Source of the DNA: Topomyia yanbarensis | Taxonomy: Eukaryota; Arthropoda; Insecta; Diptera; Culicidae | Direction of reading: 5' to 3' | Assembly: GCF_030247195.1 (NCBI RefSeq) | Contig: NC_080672.1 | Coordinates: forward strand, 8,060,001 to 8,124,000 | Length of the DNA: 64,000 nt | In this document: positions 1-14,059 of the stretch, in pieces | How positions within the stretch are numbered: the first letter of the stretch is position 1 | Layout: each line of letters opens with the position of its first letter | Position numbers and translations under genes: made by a program | Notes under the pieces: generated by a model | Databases searched by the model: none | What the model saw: the letters and a program-made list of their open reading frames with translations, nothing else | What the model was told of the DNA's origin: nothing

Positions 1-416
1 TCCACTTGGGTCATTATTATAAATTCGCTACATTTGTTTTATTGTCCCAGTTGGCGGGGGGAAAATCGCTGACAGAACTGGCACCTGGGTCCTATATCAC
101 GAAAGCACCGGTCATTCCTTGCCAGAAGAACAATACAATCGTTTAATGACGTACGCGACCGTCGTGGTCTCTTTTTGATTAAAGTTCATTCAAAAATTAT
201 TTTTAGCCGTCCTTCTGCAGAAGCGAATTGGATTTCCTCGCGGAAGGTGTTACTTATGTCTTAATTTAGTGGAAAATTGACTAATTGTTTTATATTGTAT
301 TATTAATTTGAAATAAAATCAAAGCTCCTTTCCAAAAGTGAAAAAGTATTTTTAGCTTCATTCGCAATGGATTCAATTCATCGTTTCTCGGCACGATTAG
401 TTTAATGACCACTGAT
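1..416. other. No gene seen; AT-rich spacer
   Basis: I see no coding signal, terminal repeat or tandem repeat in this stretch. It lies beyond the 3' side of the minus-strand LINE remnant that begins near 417, so part of it may be decayed LINE 3' sequence, but nothing recognisable remains. Confidence 0.5.
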
Positions 417-1560
417 TTAGCACCGCATTACACGTATGATCAACCTGTACATTAGAGTGACAACAAAAAAGTGACCCCGTTTAGCGCATGATATCGATAA
501 ATCACAATGCGAAAAATGCATGTAGTTTTCAGACATCAAGCTTAGTAAAAAGTTGTTTAGAGTCGGCAAAAGACCATGCTGGCGCAGCTTCTTAGAAAGA
601 ATTTTGATAGAAACTGAGTCAAAAGCCTCCTTAGTATCAGAGAAAACTGATGCCATCTGCTCTTTGCTAGCAAAGGCCATTTGTATTTCTGTTGCGTTGA
701 GTAACGCGTCCCTTTGCCTTTGCGGAAATCAAATTGTGTATTTGACAGTAAGCCATTTGCTTCAACCCAATTGTCGAGACAAAACAAGTTCATTTTCTCG
801 AACAACTTTCGGATACAGAACAACATTGCAATCGGTCGATACGAGTTGTGGTCGGAGGCTGGTTTTCCTGGTTTTTGGATGACGATGACCTCCACTTGCC
901 ATGAAAGACACTGTTACCCTCAAGAAACTTTCTTAAATAAATCCAACAAGGGTCTCTTGGTAGTCTAGCAGATTCTTTAACAAGTTAAATTTGATTCTGT
1001 CTTTCCTTGGGGATTTATTATTACATGATAAACGCCGGGCCGTGCCCCAAAGAGTGCTTATCGTGCTATGCTTATTTCATTTGCCCGTCCACTAACCGGC
1101 GCTAGTAGCTACGTGTCTTGGCTTTCATCAAACTCTTCTTTGGCGTATCTAACATCGCGTACTGTCGATAGCTAGTAGGTAGCCCGTCGTCCCGGAAAGT
1201 CTTATACACGACGGCCTGCTCCGCGTACACGTCTGAGCACTCTTTGTCCCACCATGTGTTGAGAGGACGCACGCAAGAGCTCGCGTCTGGTACGCGTTTA
1301 GTCTGAGCTCGAATCACGGTATCGAGAATCAAGCCAGCCGGGAACCTATATTCTTCCTCCGGAGGAAACTCTTGTATGGACTAGATTTTTCCGGACTTCG
1401 CGGACGCGTAACTCTTCCAATCAATATTTCGTGTAAGGCAATAAGAAACAATTATTGTATCCGGTGTCGTTAGCAATTTTAATTACGCTTGGTGGGTGGT
1501 CGCTGCCGTGGAGATCAGAGACTACATTCAAATATCGCCAAGCCTGCGGAGGGTAACTTT
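417..1560 (-). pseudogene. ORF2 remnant of an I-like non-LTR retrotransposon (endonuclease tail, linker, reverse transcriptase)
   Basis: ORF2 of these elements encodes an apurinic-like endonuclease and a reverse transcriptase used for target-primed insertion. Reading right to left on the minus strand, near 1490-1520 there is an endonuclease C-terminal signature (VSDLHGSDHPPS). At 1102-1370 comes the linker, with a conserved WWDKECSDVYAE segment. At 895-1065 and 557-895 lies the RT start, with a KPGKPASDHNSYRPIAML block. At 417-680 is a decayed RT motif A reading FSDTKEAFDSV. These pieces sit in different frames with intervening stops. The YADD catalytic block is missing, and most of the endonuclease is deleted. 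A second relative lies at 40498-41700. Clade assignment to the I group is from motif memory, not from a search. Confidence 0.8.
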
Positions 1561-1639
1561 AATTCTGGTTTGGCAAGCGAAAACTTCAATGCCTGGTGTC
1601 AAGGCTTGTTTCTTTCTCTGGCTGAGATATGGGAACACT

Positions 1640-2440
1640 TGGGGTTTTTGTCGTCCCTGGAAGTGCTGGGACCTTCTTTTCTGAGCTCAGGTTTCTGAGA
1701 CCAGGAACGACTTGCTTCTGTTTTGCACCAATACATTCTCGAGTATTTTTGTGGAACCTTGAACAGACACTATCTGGCCTTCACAGCGAAGCTAGGGGGA
1801 AAAATGTTCCTCCTTTTTCTATTGCTTCTAGACACAGCAGAAGATGTTTCCTTCTGGGGTACATCACAGTCGCTTTCGTCAGTAGACAAGTTAGTATAGA
1901 TGTTCGTAGAGGCCGGTGGCATAGCTATCTTTGGCATTGCTGCAAAAGACCGCATAGAGCGTCCCTGAATGGAACGCTTAAGATTCACCTCGCGCTGTTT
2001 ATATGCGGGACATGTTGGAAGATCATGTGGGTTTCTCCCACAGTAGAGACATTTTTCCTTCTACAGCAATCATTCACATGATTCCCACCGCATTTCCCAC
2101 AACAAACTTTATTGCTACAATGGGATGCTATGTGTCCCAGTTTTTGGCAATTTGTGCAGTTCATGACCCGCGGCGCAAAAAGGCGAACAGGTAGACGAAC
2201 CTTTCCAAAGAGAAGGTAGTTAGATAGAACGGAACCGGCGAAGGTCACCAGATAAGAGTCTGAGTTAACGTTTATCCTCTTCCCATTAGCTGCGACTGAT
2301 GCTGAATGTAAACGTTTGCAGCGGCAATGCACTCGAAAATCTTCACTAGCTGGAGCATGATGTCTTTAAAACAGCCAACCCCAAATGTGTCAGCAGACCC
2401 GCGCAATTCAAACTCTGATCGGAGACTACCCCGGCACATT
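1640..2440 (-). pseudogene. ORF1 (Gag-like) remnant of the same I-like LINE, with CCHC zinc knuckle
   Basis: ORF1 proteins of I-like LINEs bind the element RNA and carry C-terminal zinc knuckles. At 1985-2332 on the minus strand the translation contains CTNCQKLGHIASHC, a canonical C-x2-C-x4-H-x4-C knuckle, followed by further Cys/His residues (CCGKCGGNHVNDC). Upstream, at about 2330-2440, a segment reading FGVGCFKDIMLQLVKIFEC aligns with the Gag of the second copy at 41200-41640. At 1630-1690 is the ORF1 end, matching DNA at 40980-41060. The N-terminus is absent and frames change, so this is a fossil. Confidence 0.8.
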
Positions 2441-2460
2441 CAACTTTATTTGATGGTACA

Positions 2461-4680
2461 TATACCCTATACTCCTTCGTAAAAGGTTTATAGCCAGAAA
2501 TATAATTTACCTACTTCAAACTATTTACCACCACTGGAAGCTTATCAGGGCGAAGTGTAGGCTACGAAACCCCCGCATTACGAGGACTTCAATTTCGTAA
2601 ACTTCCCTGCAGACCGGGCCAGATCTAAGTCCAAAGATAAGTTTACTATGAACCACCAGCAGTGCAAGTAGAACAAAGTGGATTTGGAACGATAGAACTT
2701 CCTCACGCCGGAGAAAAACCTTTTCGGATTAATTACGACATGGCCAGTGAAAACAAGTACTAACTATAATTTACAAATTGTGTGCCTTGAATAGTCTAAA
2801 TTTGCCAATTCACCATTTAGCACACCTTTCTAGTGCTACATTTGATTACAATTCTTATCCAATTTCCAGATACAATGGTAATTTACTTGCTTCATTAATT
2901 GTTTGAATGGAATATAACTTATGACCTAAATGGGTTAATATAAAACCCGAATTCAAATGCTGATTCTAGCACAATTAACGGACCGATCGATGCAACGAAA
3001 GATATATTTTTTATATTTATGGTGCGGATCTGACCCGCGTCCCGTAATTATAACTAGACCCTGTTATGCGTTTACTCTCCATCGTTCGCGTGGATAGCCT
3101 AAATTTTGTTTTGATTTGAATGACCGTGTGGCGTTTAAGTACATGCATACACACATTGACTGCGCTCCCCCAGCTGATGGTGCTTGATGGCGGCGGATTA
3201 GCACTGTTCTTTTTAACGTTACACTTCACGGACTGGAAAGATAGTCCGATCGGTCCGAGAGTCACAGAACGAGAGAGCTGATTTTTCGTTCAACTATATT
3301 TTTACTAAAGTTTGCTGCAGTTAATGCTATGGGTTCACATAATCCCACAAATTCGTTCAGGTTTGATCGACTTCGCCAACAAAATTAACATAATAATAAT
3401 TGAAGTAATTGTTGCCAGCAAATATCAAAAAAATTGTCGAAAATGACCGCTTCATGGTACAGAAACTTAACTGTAATTGTTTACTACTGTATAATAAGCA
3501 ACCATGCATCCCTCACTCGACGTTACTCAACAATAACATACAGCTTTCAAAAAATTAATCGGATTTTTGGGGAATTCGAATACCAAAATCAGGAGAGATG
3601 AGTAACATTTAGTAGCAAAAATAACAATATACAACAATCTAAGCACCGCCGCAACTCATTTATAACATTGAATAAGTTAGATCGCTTATTTTGGCCCTAT
3701 TAGGGAGGCCGCCACGTTATTTCATTGATTTTTAAATTCATTAATTCAGCGTCTTTGCTGTGTTCCAACATAATAACAAAAATGGCTTGAGAATCGTGAA
3801 ATTCTTCTCGAATCGAGTGTTCCAATTACCATTTGAGCCAATGCGTTGAGTAAATATGACAGAAGCTGCTCTAACCAAAGGCCTCAAATGGGGATGGTAA
3901 TAATAGAAACTGGCCCAAAAATACGCTCATTACCCTACATGCTCTTTTAAACATGTTTTCAAAGAGGAATTATGTGTCCTCAAATTTGGGATCGAGTCTC
4001 CCCTAATCTAAGCATTTTCCATTTGTTTGGTGGTTTCCAGAAATACTCCTAGTTCTTGTCCGGTGCAATATTTCCATGTAATTTTTTTATGATTATTAGT
4101 CATCCCTAGAAACTATATGAGAATGTGTTATATGACGAGTTTATATTGGAGATTTGCTTACAAGCAACGTCCTGAGAAAGAGATCGTAGTAGCCATGCGT
4201 GTAGGACGCAAAAAAATCACAGTCGTCATTTTATAATTTAGTGATTTTTCGACCAATTCCGAATTATAAATATAAACTGCTACTGAAAATTGAAAAGGTG
4301 GTTTCCATTTGGAAGGCTGTTCCTCGAAAGACGTGGAAACAACGAGTGCGTCGTAAATGTGAAAAAATATGCGAACCCGACTGCAAGCCTGTACTCCGAG
4401 CATCATTACAAGATCAGAACGTCAGGACTTGTTAATGACATGGGAAATTAGCAGCGTCTTTCGGAGTGCAAATTCTCGATATTCGTTATATCCGTGCGGA
4501 CTCGTCAAGTCTGTTGCAACACGTCGCTCCTACAATACCTTCTCCAGGACTTGACTAGTACGGTATACTCAGATAGAACAAGACTAAAAGGTGTGCCATT
4601 AAATATAAGGGTTAAAACACTACAAGCAGAATATACGAAGCATGTGGTGTAACGGCGGTTTCAGAAGCCTGTTCCCGGGC
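2461..4680. other. No gene seen; AT-rich unique or unrecognised DNA
   Basis: The open frames here are short and show no family motif. There are no convincing terminal inverted repeats or tandem arrays. I regard the stretch as non-coding or as decayed repeat beyond recognition. Confidence 0.45.
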
Positions 4681-4689
4681 ATTCAAAAA

Positions 4690-4987
4690 ATTTGGCGAGA
4701 TCAACCCAATTTATTACTGTTTATTATATAATTCATACCATACCATAATTATTATATTCACATATCCACTTCCCGTTTTTTCTTCCCTACTAACAAACAC
4801 TTCCATCCGTAACGCCTATGAAGATTGCGTGGGTTCCCCGAATCTTCTAAAGTAAGTATACAACTAACATTCCCTTCTCCTTAGCGATCGTAAGGACATG
4901 GTCAGGTGTGCAGTGAACTATACCACATCACTGTATCAGCCACCCATGATGAGTGCGGTCGTTTTTGCTATGCTATGCTATGCTATT
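4690..4987 (+). mobile_element. 3' end of a non-LTR retrotransposon with a short tandem tail
   Basis: The segment ends in about four copies of a GCTAT unit (about 4967-4987), the kind of simple tandem tail that several mosquito LINEs use instead of poly(A). The preceding 280 bp resembles a mosquito LINE 3' untranslated region as I remember it. No RT sequence is left upstream, so this would be a severely 5'-truncated insertion. The family is not assigned. Confidence 0.45.
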
Positions 4988-4989
4988 AG

Positions 4990-5990
4990 TCATCCTTAGA
5001 AACTATATACAACTTTTAAAAAAATACATATTTTTCATCGTTTCACGGAGTTGAATTGAAAAATAGAACAGGGGATCAAGTCTCCTCAGTTATCCCTATA
5101 CATAAACGTTCAGTATAGAATTATATTAAATTGGAGTTGATGTAATTTTCGATCTTTAGTGACATGACTCTCTATAGTGCAACGTTTCGAAAGAATAACC
5201 CTTCATCTTCAGGAGAAAGCAGGGTTTCAACCTAAATTAGTTACAGTTTTCTCATAATACAAATATTTTCAAATTTTGTCAGGATTACAAATATTATCTA
5301 TTTCATGTGGAATCTAATATTTAGTTTGTTTCCTCAAGTAGTTCTACACACCAAAAATTAATGAAATTTAGACGACATGTAAATCAATACGAATGTAAGC
5401 ATACATAGATTGAATAAAAAATTTGATTGAAAATTACGTTAAAATCAATTGGATCATCAAACAGCATACAATTTTAAACTTCTATTCGTATAATATTACA
5501 TGTCATTCATTTTACAGCAGTATTCGAGTTAAAATACATTGAAGTGCATTGATTTTTCGTTTAAAGAAACTGTAATTTTTAATCCACGTGTAAAATTATA
5601 ATCAAATTCGTTGAAGAAAGCACGACAAGCCGTATGTATTTGAGGTGGAACTTAATTTTACATTTATATTCATGCTCCAAATACGTGCATGAAAATAAAC
5701 TTAAAATTACAAAATATTTTTTTCTGTGCACTCTACACTAAAATGGAAAAACTATTTAATTAGGAAAATATTAGACAAAAATAAGTTTGCCTTCCTACCT
5801 ACAACAATTACATCGATAACATCAAACCAGCTTTCAGATTAGTTGACGACCTTATGGCATAACTTAGAAATGGATAGAGAAATAGCAGGATATGTGAGTC
5901 ATGAAACGAACACGAGGGTAGAGAGAGTGGGTGGAAGTGTGATGATTGGTAAATGACAGTGAAGTGACAGTATTTTGATTCCTTATTATA
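4990..5990. other. No gene seen; AT-rich
   Basis: No motif-bearing reading frame, inverted repeat or tandem repeat was seen. The right edge carries the left target-site duplication of the SINE that follows. Confidence 0.45.
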
Positions 5991-6002
5991 ACTAACTCAA
6001 CT

Positions 6003-6177
6003 ATGAGGGTGGGCGTAGCGTAGTTGGTAAATCGATTGCCTTCTACGCAGCGCACCTGGGTTCGAGTCCCGACCCCGCACATAGGGTTAAAAAAAATTTC
6101 ATAAGAGTTTTTTCTAACCCAAAGAGGCGAATGAGGTTAAAACTTATATAATCGAAACAAAAAAAAAACAAAAAAAA
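6003..6177 (+). mobile_element. tRNA-derived SINE with intact box A and box B and a 12 bp target-site duplication
   Basis: The 5' half is tRNA-like. Box A TAGCGTAGTTGG lies at 6016-6027 and box B GGTTCGAGTCC at 6059-6069, a spacing usual for tRNA promoters, so RNA polymerase III would be expected to transcribe it rightward. The 3' part ends in an A-rich tail. The 12 bp sequence ACTAACTCAACT occurs immediately before (5991-6002) and after (6178-6189), which proves insertion. It resembles mosquito SINEs of the Feilai type, but I have not compared it with a library. The preserved duplication suggests a comparatively recent insertion. A related copy lies at 27850-27999. Confidence 0.85.
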
Positions 6178-6465
6178 ACTAACTCAACTGACAATTTTTG
6201 CGCCATAAGCAGTACAACTAAAATCTTGCAACAGAAGACAAATTTTCACTAGAATTTCGGGATTATAACCAAATGCTCGCGCAATTTTATTACTACTAGG
6301 TGGATTACTTGACGCTCTGTGTGCATATACCACCCATCTACCTCATGACTGAACGTACTGCTTAATCCAACGGGTAAATACATCAACTTTGGACAAATTT
6401 TCACTTTGAAATAAACTTACACATATTTACATTTATTCAAAAATTTCTTAAAAAACATTATGTAT

Positions 6466-6560
6466 ATAGGGTTGTGGTACCGGTAATACCGGTACCGCAA
6501 ATCCCGGGAATACCGACCCATTTTTGGTACCGTAATATCGGTATTGAACAAAAGCCAGTA
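6466..6560 (+). repeat. GGTACCGG-rich terminal-like sequence, left partner
   Basis: The sequence begins TAGGGTT and continues with closely packed GGTACCGG/AATACCGG motifs. The reverse complement of 10855-10935 begins the same way and contains the same motifs. The pair may be the two ends of a large hAT-like element spanning 6.47-10.94 kb, or two independent insertions in opposite orientation. I could not find a matching 8 bp target duplication. Confidence 0.4.
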
Positions 6561-7134
6561 ACGATATTTTTACTTTTTATGAAAAATATGTGGACTCTCT
6601 AGGGGGACCTGTTTCAAAATATCGGTCTGCAAGATGACTTTTAATTATATTAATTACCTTCTAGATAAATTGTTGAGCTAACACCTTTGTGGGGGAACGA
6701 GGTGGGGCTATCATTATAATGATTCTATAAGTTAAACATTACTAGCTGTCGTTGTACTGAACGGAATGTTTAAATTCTGGCACTATTCTGTCGAAATTAA
6801 ATTTTAACGATCTTGTACTGAATTTCAAAATATTCACATCTAGCGCAAGAAACGTAAAAATTTGCTATGATTTTTTTATTAGCGACATTCTAATTGGTTT
6901 CCATTATTCACTGGGTGGCGCGTAATAAGGCTATGGTCTGAGTCATGTCTGTATTTGGTTTGCTCTTAAACCTTTATCTATAAAAGAACGAACAGCGATT
7001 TAGTAGCTAACAATTTTAGACTTGGTGAACTGCTTCAAATGGTACGATTTGTAATTATTGATGATAGGAAAATTCAGCAAAACTCCATAGTTTACAGGAA
7101 AGCAAGGAGCGTTGGTATACATTAGAGAATAGTA

Positions 7135-8759
7135 CACGGAAAAAAATCCGTTCATAAATTCACGAACAAAAGGTCACGATTTCGTGAACTGAACGATTTA
7201 CGAAAACCGTGACCAAGTTCCTGAAATTATGAATAATAAACCTCGTATTCATGAAACTATTTGTGTTATCTAAAAACCAGTTCTCCTTGACTATATACAT
7301 AGCGTTACATTAGAATGGTTGATTGGGTTACTGTTGTTGTTCCTTGGACATGTTTAGTTTTTGTTGTGATTCTTGTTCGAAATTTGGGAATACACAGTCG
7401 ACCGTCCAACGTTGTTCATGATTTCAAGAGCTTAATCGCGATTCTTGTGAATTCTCATGACGTTAGCGGGAATAAAGTTCATGATTTCATGATCTAAGTC
7501 GTAATTTCCATTCACGTTATCGTGATATTTTAGTCATGAGTAGAGTGCTTCATGTTCATGATTTTAGGTTCTTTGTCACGATTTTAAATATTTTTGTCAC
7601 GAGTTGTGTGAATTAAGTTCATGATTTCAGGATCTTGGTCACGATTTTAGATATTTTTGTAACTAATCACGATTTTCGCAATTTCCGTTCATGTTATTAT
7701 GATATTTCATTTTGGAGCTTACTTTCAAAGAGTAATGTAACTAATGTTCATGATATCAGCAGTTTTATCATGGTATTCGTAAATTCTCTTCGCTTGATCG
7801 TGATCTTTTACTTTTTGGTTACTAATGGTTTGAATAATGTGACAATATGAACTGGATCATTAAAATAAGGCTCATTCGCGATATCTGGTTCTGTGAACTA
7901 TACCACGCACACTATTTTGGGTTCTCAGTGCAGTTTTTGTTTTCTGTTCGGGCATCACAATGAACCTTGTCAAACAAATAACGATGTTCGAGGTTCTAAT
8001 AGTTTTTTTATATCTACTGCTCGTACCTATTACTGGTCGCTAGCCGCTGGGTATTTCATGAAAAAATGCATGGAACAAAAATGATTCCACGAATAATACT
8101 CCAACTTTTGTGATAGAATTCACGTAAAAATTGCATTACCATGTTGCATGAAATTGTAAATGATTAGGGATATCTTCTAAATATCACTAGCACGAAAATA
8201 GGTACTAGATAGATCGTAAATCATGTACTAGGAATCATGAACCAGGTCACCAATACATGAATAATATTTCATGATTTCGTGAGCAATTTCCCGAGTACGG
8301 ATATTGGATCGTGACTAGTATGTTAGGAATCATGAACCAGTTCACGAATACATGAATAATAGTTTATGATTTCGTGAACTATTTCGAGGATTGAATGGAT
8401 TCATGAATTAAATTCCGAATTTCGTGAAATAGTTCACGAAAAAATAGCCAGAATATTTTGTTTTTGTGAACTATTGTTCCTACAACTATGAAAAAAAATC
8501 ATGAGTCAAGCTTTGGTTTTATGAATAATGTTCATAAAGTTGTGAACTAGTTCTTGGCGGAAACCGTGACTGAAGTTCACAAAACAAAACCAAATAGTTC
8601 CACTAATGAAAGAGTTATGCGGGCGTTACTGAAGAGAAATTGTACATAATTATAAAAGCCATGATTTTTGGTCATGGTCCTGTTTTCGTAACGTAAAAAC
8701 GTGATTGTTCCAGAATTCATGGCAATTTATTAACGATTTTGGGAACAATTTTTTCCGTG
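7135..8759. mobile_element. Foldback/MITE element with CACGGAAAAAA termini and many internal CATGA/CGTGAAC motifs
   Basis: The left end TACACGGAAAAAAAT (from 7133) is mirrored by the right end ATTTTTTCCGTGTA (to 8761), giving inverted termini flanked by TA. The interior is filled with variants of TTCATGATTTCGTGAAC in both orientations, so a single strand could fold extensively. There is no transposase-like frame, so it is presumably non-autonomous and mobilised in trans. A diverged partial relative lies at 58920-59410. The superfamily is uncertain; a TA target would fit a mariner-type or similar element. Confidence 0.7.
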
Positions 8760-9426
8760 TAGGCAAACGACATAAAGGTCGAAACCAATTTACAGAAAAG
8801 CAAGAGGGAAAATGCGAGCAGCCTGCTCGAAGATCACTTTGATTTACTGTTGTTAATAGGGTTTCTTATATTTACAATCTGTGAAACCGAAGAAAGTCGC
8901 ACCGCTTAGCAGTTATTGATTTCAAAGTGGCCTAAATTTCGAAATAAAAGAAGGTGCCGCATACGAAAAATATCTTCTGCTGGAATGAGTTATGACATGC
9001 CGAAGCAATTAAAAACAATAAACATGTTTTTCTGATCAGCACAAATCTGAGAATAAGGTCATCAGTTTGAGCATTCAATTTCACTTTGAAGCTTTTGACA
9101 TTAAAAATGTCTTACTCCACTATCTGGGGCTAGGTGTCATTCTAAAATCTAAACTATCTCCCATGTAACGAAACTATGTAAGGTTTGCACGCTTATAACT
9201 CCGATATTACTAGATGGATTTTAATCATTCATACACCAACCGATTCAGAAACACCTAACTTAAATATTGGTAATAATTTAATATCTCCCCAATAAAAGTA
9301 GACTTTTGGAAATTGGTAAAATTAAAAAGTTCACGAAAAACGAAAAAATTACCATTCGTGAGGCAGATTTCTCAGACACAGCCGTCAAAAGAGGGCAGCT
9401 TAGTTGCTCAATGAAACACGAAAAGT

Positions 9427-9720
9427 CATAAATAGAAGCAACGCATGTCCGTTTAAATCAGTTGTTGCTCTTATCCCAAACGAGCAACATCGTCTCCGGG
9501 CGATGCAATAAGCGCTATCGATTTTCGGTAACGTTGGCATTTGCACACACTCGCACCTAAGTGACTAAACCATATACGGTTAGTTTATAAATAGAGGTGA
9601 CGCGTACCCGTTTGAATCAGTTTTTGTTCTTATGTCGAACGGGTAAGATCATGGCTGCAGCGTCTGGGCACTACAAAAAGCGGTAGACGCTATGCATTTT
9701 CGGCAGCGGTGGTCGTGTGC
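9427..9720 (+). promoter_or_regulatory. Tandemly duplicated TATA box plus initiator module (promoter-like)
   Basis: Two imperfect copies of a module of about 160 bp lie head to tail. The first has CATAAATA at 9427-9434 and TCAGTT with its A at 9460. The second has TATAAATA at 9586-9593 and TCAGTT with its A at 9619. In both, the distance from the start of the TATA motif to the initiator A is 33 bases, close to the normal insect RNA polymerase II arrangement, and TCAGT is the arthropod initiator. Homology continues about 100 bp downstream (a shared ATTTTCGGTA/ATTTTCGGCA block), like a duplicated leader. No gene is recognisable downstream. It may belong to a transposon, since tandem 5' promoter repeats are known in LINEs. 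Confidence 0.5.
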
Positions 9721-10054
9721 GGATTTTTCGGGTACCAGCACGGTGTCACAGAATGATTTGCAAAGTGGGTGGGAGTGGGAGGGGTGGTTTGGATTTATTT
9801 CAATACGGCAGGAAGCGACTTATGTGTGCTGCTTGAGAATGTTGTGTTGAAAAAAAATATTTATTTTTATGCATGCGTGTGCGTTATAACTTGTTAATCC
9901 ATGTTTACGGCGCTTTGTAGCTGCGTAGGGTAAAGAGCCTATTGGCTTTCATATGTTTCATATTTCGGTTATATGTATATCAGTAAGGCATCTGACAACG
10001 TGCTTCTGTAGTTATTTCACTGTTCAGCAGCGTAGTATTTTATATTGGAGAGTA

Positions 10055-10140
10055 CACTCAGGTTTTTACGCGTTTTTTTGCGCGGCATTTTTTACGCGGA
10101 TTTTGAAATTTACGCGGTTTTCATTTACGCGTACTGAAAA
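10055..10140 (+). repeat. ACGCGG/GCGCGG short degenerate repeat
   Basis: Several copies of TTTACGCGG-like units occur here. The block GGATTTTGAAATTTACGCGG has a counterpart GGATTTTGAAATTTACACGG near 56406-56425, so the two sites share an ancestor. Confidence 0.5.
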
Positions 10141-10402
10141 TATAATTATGTCAGTCCTATTACCACATAAAACACCTATATAACATAAAACGCTACAGAA
10201 TTGGTTTAATAATACAATGTTTACACTACAGAGTTATAACACGTTATAATAATTAGCAACAAGAAAAATGTCACCAAGATAGCATAAAAACCCGTTTTAA
10301 CTGGTAGTGCGAACGTTGTATAACAATGTAATTTATCAAATAATTTAATTTGTTCAACCACTAATCGATCAAGGAATACTTAACCTTAGGATTGTTTACT
10401 CA

Positions 10403-10510
10403 AGTTCATTAGTACATTATTGAAAATTTAAATGGAAAATGAAATTTCATATTTCATGGAGAATCTGTATATTTCCGTTGGCGGGCGTGGGCTTCCTCAT
10501 CACAGTTCTC
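10403..10510 (+). repeat. Dispersed repeat shared with 46720-46825
   Basis: About 105 bp ending in GTGGGCTTCCTCATCACAGT is present in diverged form at 46720-46825. In both places it lies near a copy of the same foldback MITE, but on its left side at 11 kb and on its right side at 46 kb, so it is probably an independent dispersed repeat. Confidence 0.55.
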
Positions 10511-10854
10511 AATATAGAACTTTTCTTTTGAATATATTTTCTGGACAGACCAGCCTATTTTTTACTAGATGGATCAGCCAAATAATGCTAATCACCTGGT
10601 GAGATACTTGATTAATTGTAATAATAGATTACCGTTAAATGACCTTCAATAAATTATGTTTTAATGGGGAGGGTATATAGCAAATTGTAACATATGAAAA
10701 CAGGCGAGTGAGCAAGAACGTGAGCCGATATGTGTGATAGATAAAATTCATTTCCACGCTCTTGAAAAAAGCTACATTTTTAATGTCACCGTGGTCGTGT
10801 CCTGTACACAACCCTTTAATTTTTTCGATTTTTTTTAAATATTCGAGTACTGGT

Positions 10855-10935
10855 ACTTTATCGGTACTACCGGTACTGAGGGCTTCAGTACCGTAGTACC
10901 GGTTCTCGCCAAAAAGGGTCGGTACTGCGAACCCT
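10855..10935 (-). repeat. GGTACCGG-rich terminal-like sequence, right partner
   Basis: On the minus strand it begins TAGGGTT and is rich in GGTACT/GGTACCGG, mirroring 6466-6560. It abuts the (TA)n tract. See the left partner for the interpretation and its limits. Confidence 0.4.
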
Positions 10936-10937
10936 AC

Positions 10938-11156
<219 letters not shown>

Positions 11157-11157
11157 A

Positions 11158-12988
<1,831 letters not shown>

Positions 12989-13005
12989 ATTCGCTCAAAT
13001 TTTGA

Positions 13006-14050
13006 AAAAATTCTTGAGGCCCGGAGGGCCGAGTCTCACATACCAATCGACTCAGCTCGACAAATCGGAACAATTTCTTTATGTATGTGTACATTAGACT
13101 GCCAATAAAAATGATGAATTTTTGATAACTCAATCGGCCAACCCATGAGTCGATTCCTAGTCCCAACAGAAGTAATTACACCAAATTTGAAGCAAATCGG
13201 ACAAGTCTACCTACCGGACCAACGTGCCTGAAGTTTGTATGGGATTTTTTAACAATTAACATGGAGAAAACCAACTAGTTCGTATTTTCACCACTAAGTG
13301 GCACTATATGCATCGTATTATCACTGTAAGTGGAAATAAGAAAGATAATTTAACTGTCTACAACTTTGTCGAAGACAGCTTGTCAATCCGGCTTGTCAAA
13401 AGAAGTTATTAAACTTTTAACGAAGTGATGTCTGAGTCAGTTTTGCATGGGGCCTAGCAGTGCATGGTTGTGTATCAGTACTCGAGTCCCGTGAACTATA
13501 CATTTTTGTAAAACAATGGTAATATTTAGCTGAATAGTATGTTTAGAAGAATTGTAGTAAATAATACGAGTTATGTTTCGATTAGAAAATTTTTGTTCCA
13601 CCTTTGACCGCATAGATGGCGCCAGCACTAACTTTTTATAGAAGAGAGATAGAGTATCAAGATGTTCGGAAGAAATACTTAAAAATACCTGTTCTATAAC
13701 TTTTTAGAAGACACCAAATTTCTATCTCTCTCCATTGAAAAGTTAGTGTTGGCGCCTTCTATACGGTAATATGTGGAAATAAAGTTTTCTAATCAAAACA
13801 TGACTCATATTATTTGCTATAATTCTTCTGAACATACCATTGAGCTAAGCCTAATGATAATTTCACAAAAATGTTTAGTTCGTACGAATCGAGTATTGAT
13901 ACACAACCATGTACTGTTAGACCCCATGCAAAACTGGCTCAGACATCACTTCGTTAAAAGTTTAATAACTTCTTTTAACAAAGTCGGATTGACTAGCAGT
14001 GTTCGACAATGTTGTAGACAATTAAATTATCTGAACCGATCTCAACGAAA
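13006..14050. mobile_element. Foldback repeat with arms 13280-13650 and 13720-14040
   Basis: The left arm contains CAGTTTTGCATGGGGCCTAG and the right arm its inverted counterpart CCCCATGCAAAACTGGCTCAG. Both arms also carry the GGCGCCA/TTGGCGCC block around the centre (13618, 13750). Single-arm relatives occur at 42190-42680 and at 39760-40480. The outermost 13006-13090 carries GGCCCGGAGGGCCGAG, mirrored at 18140-18215. There is no coding capacity. Confidence 0.7.
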
Positions 14051-14059
14051 TTAGTTTCA

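Noticed and set aside
9421..9720. Histone-cluster promoter interpretation of the duplicated TATA/initiator module
   Set aside because: No histone coding sequence or stem-loop terminator is found nearby.
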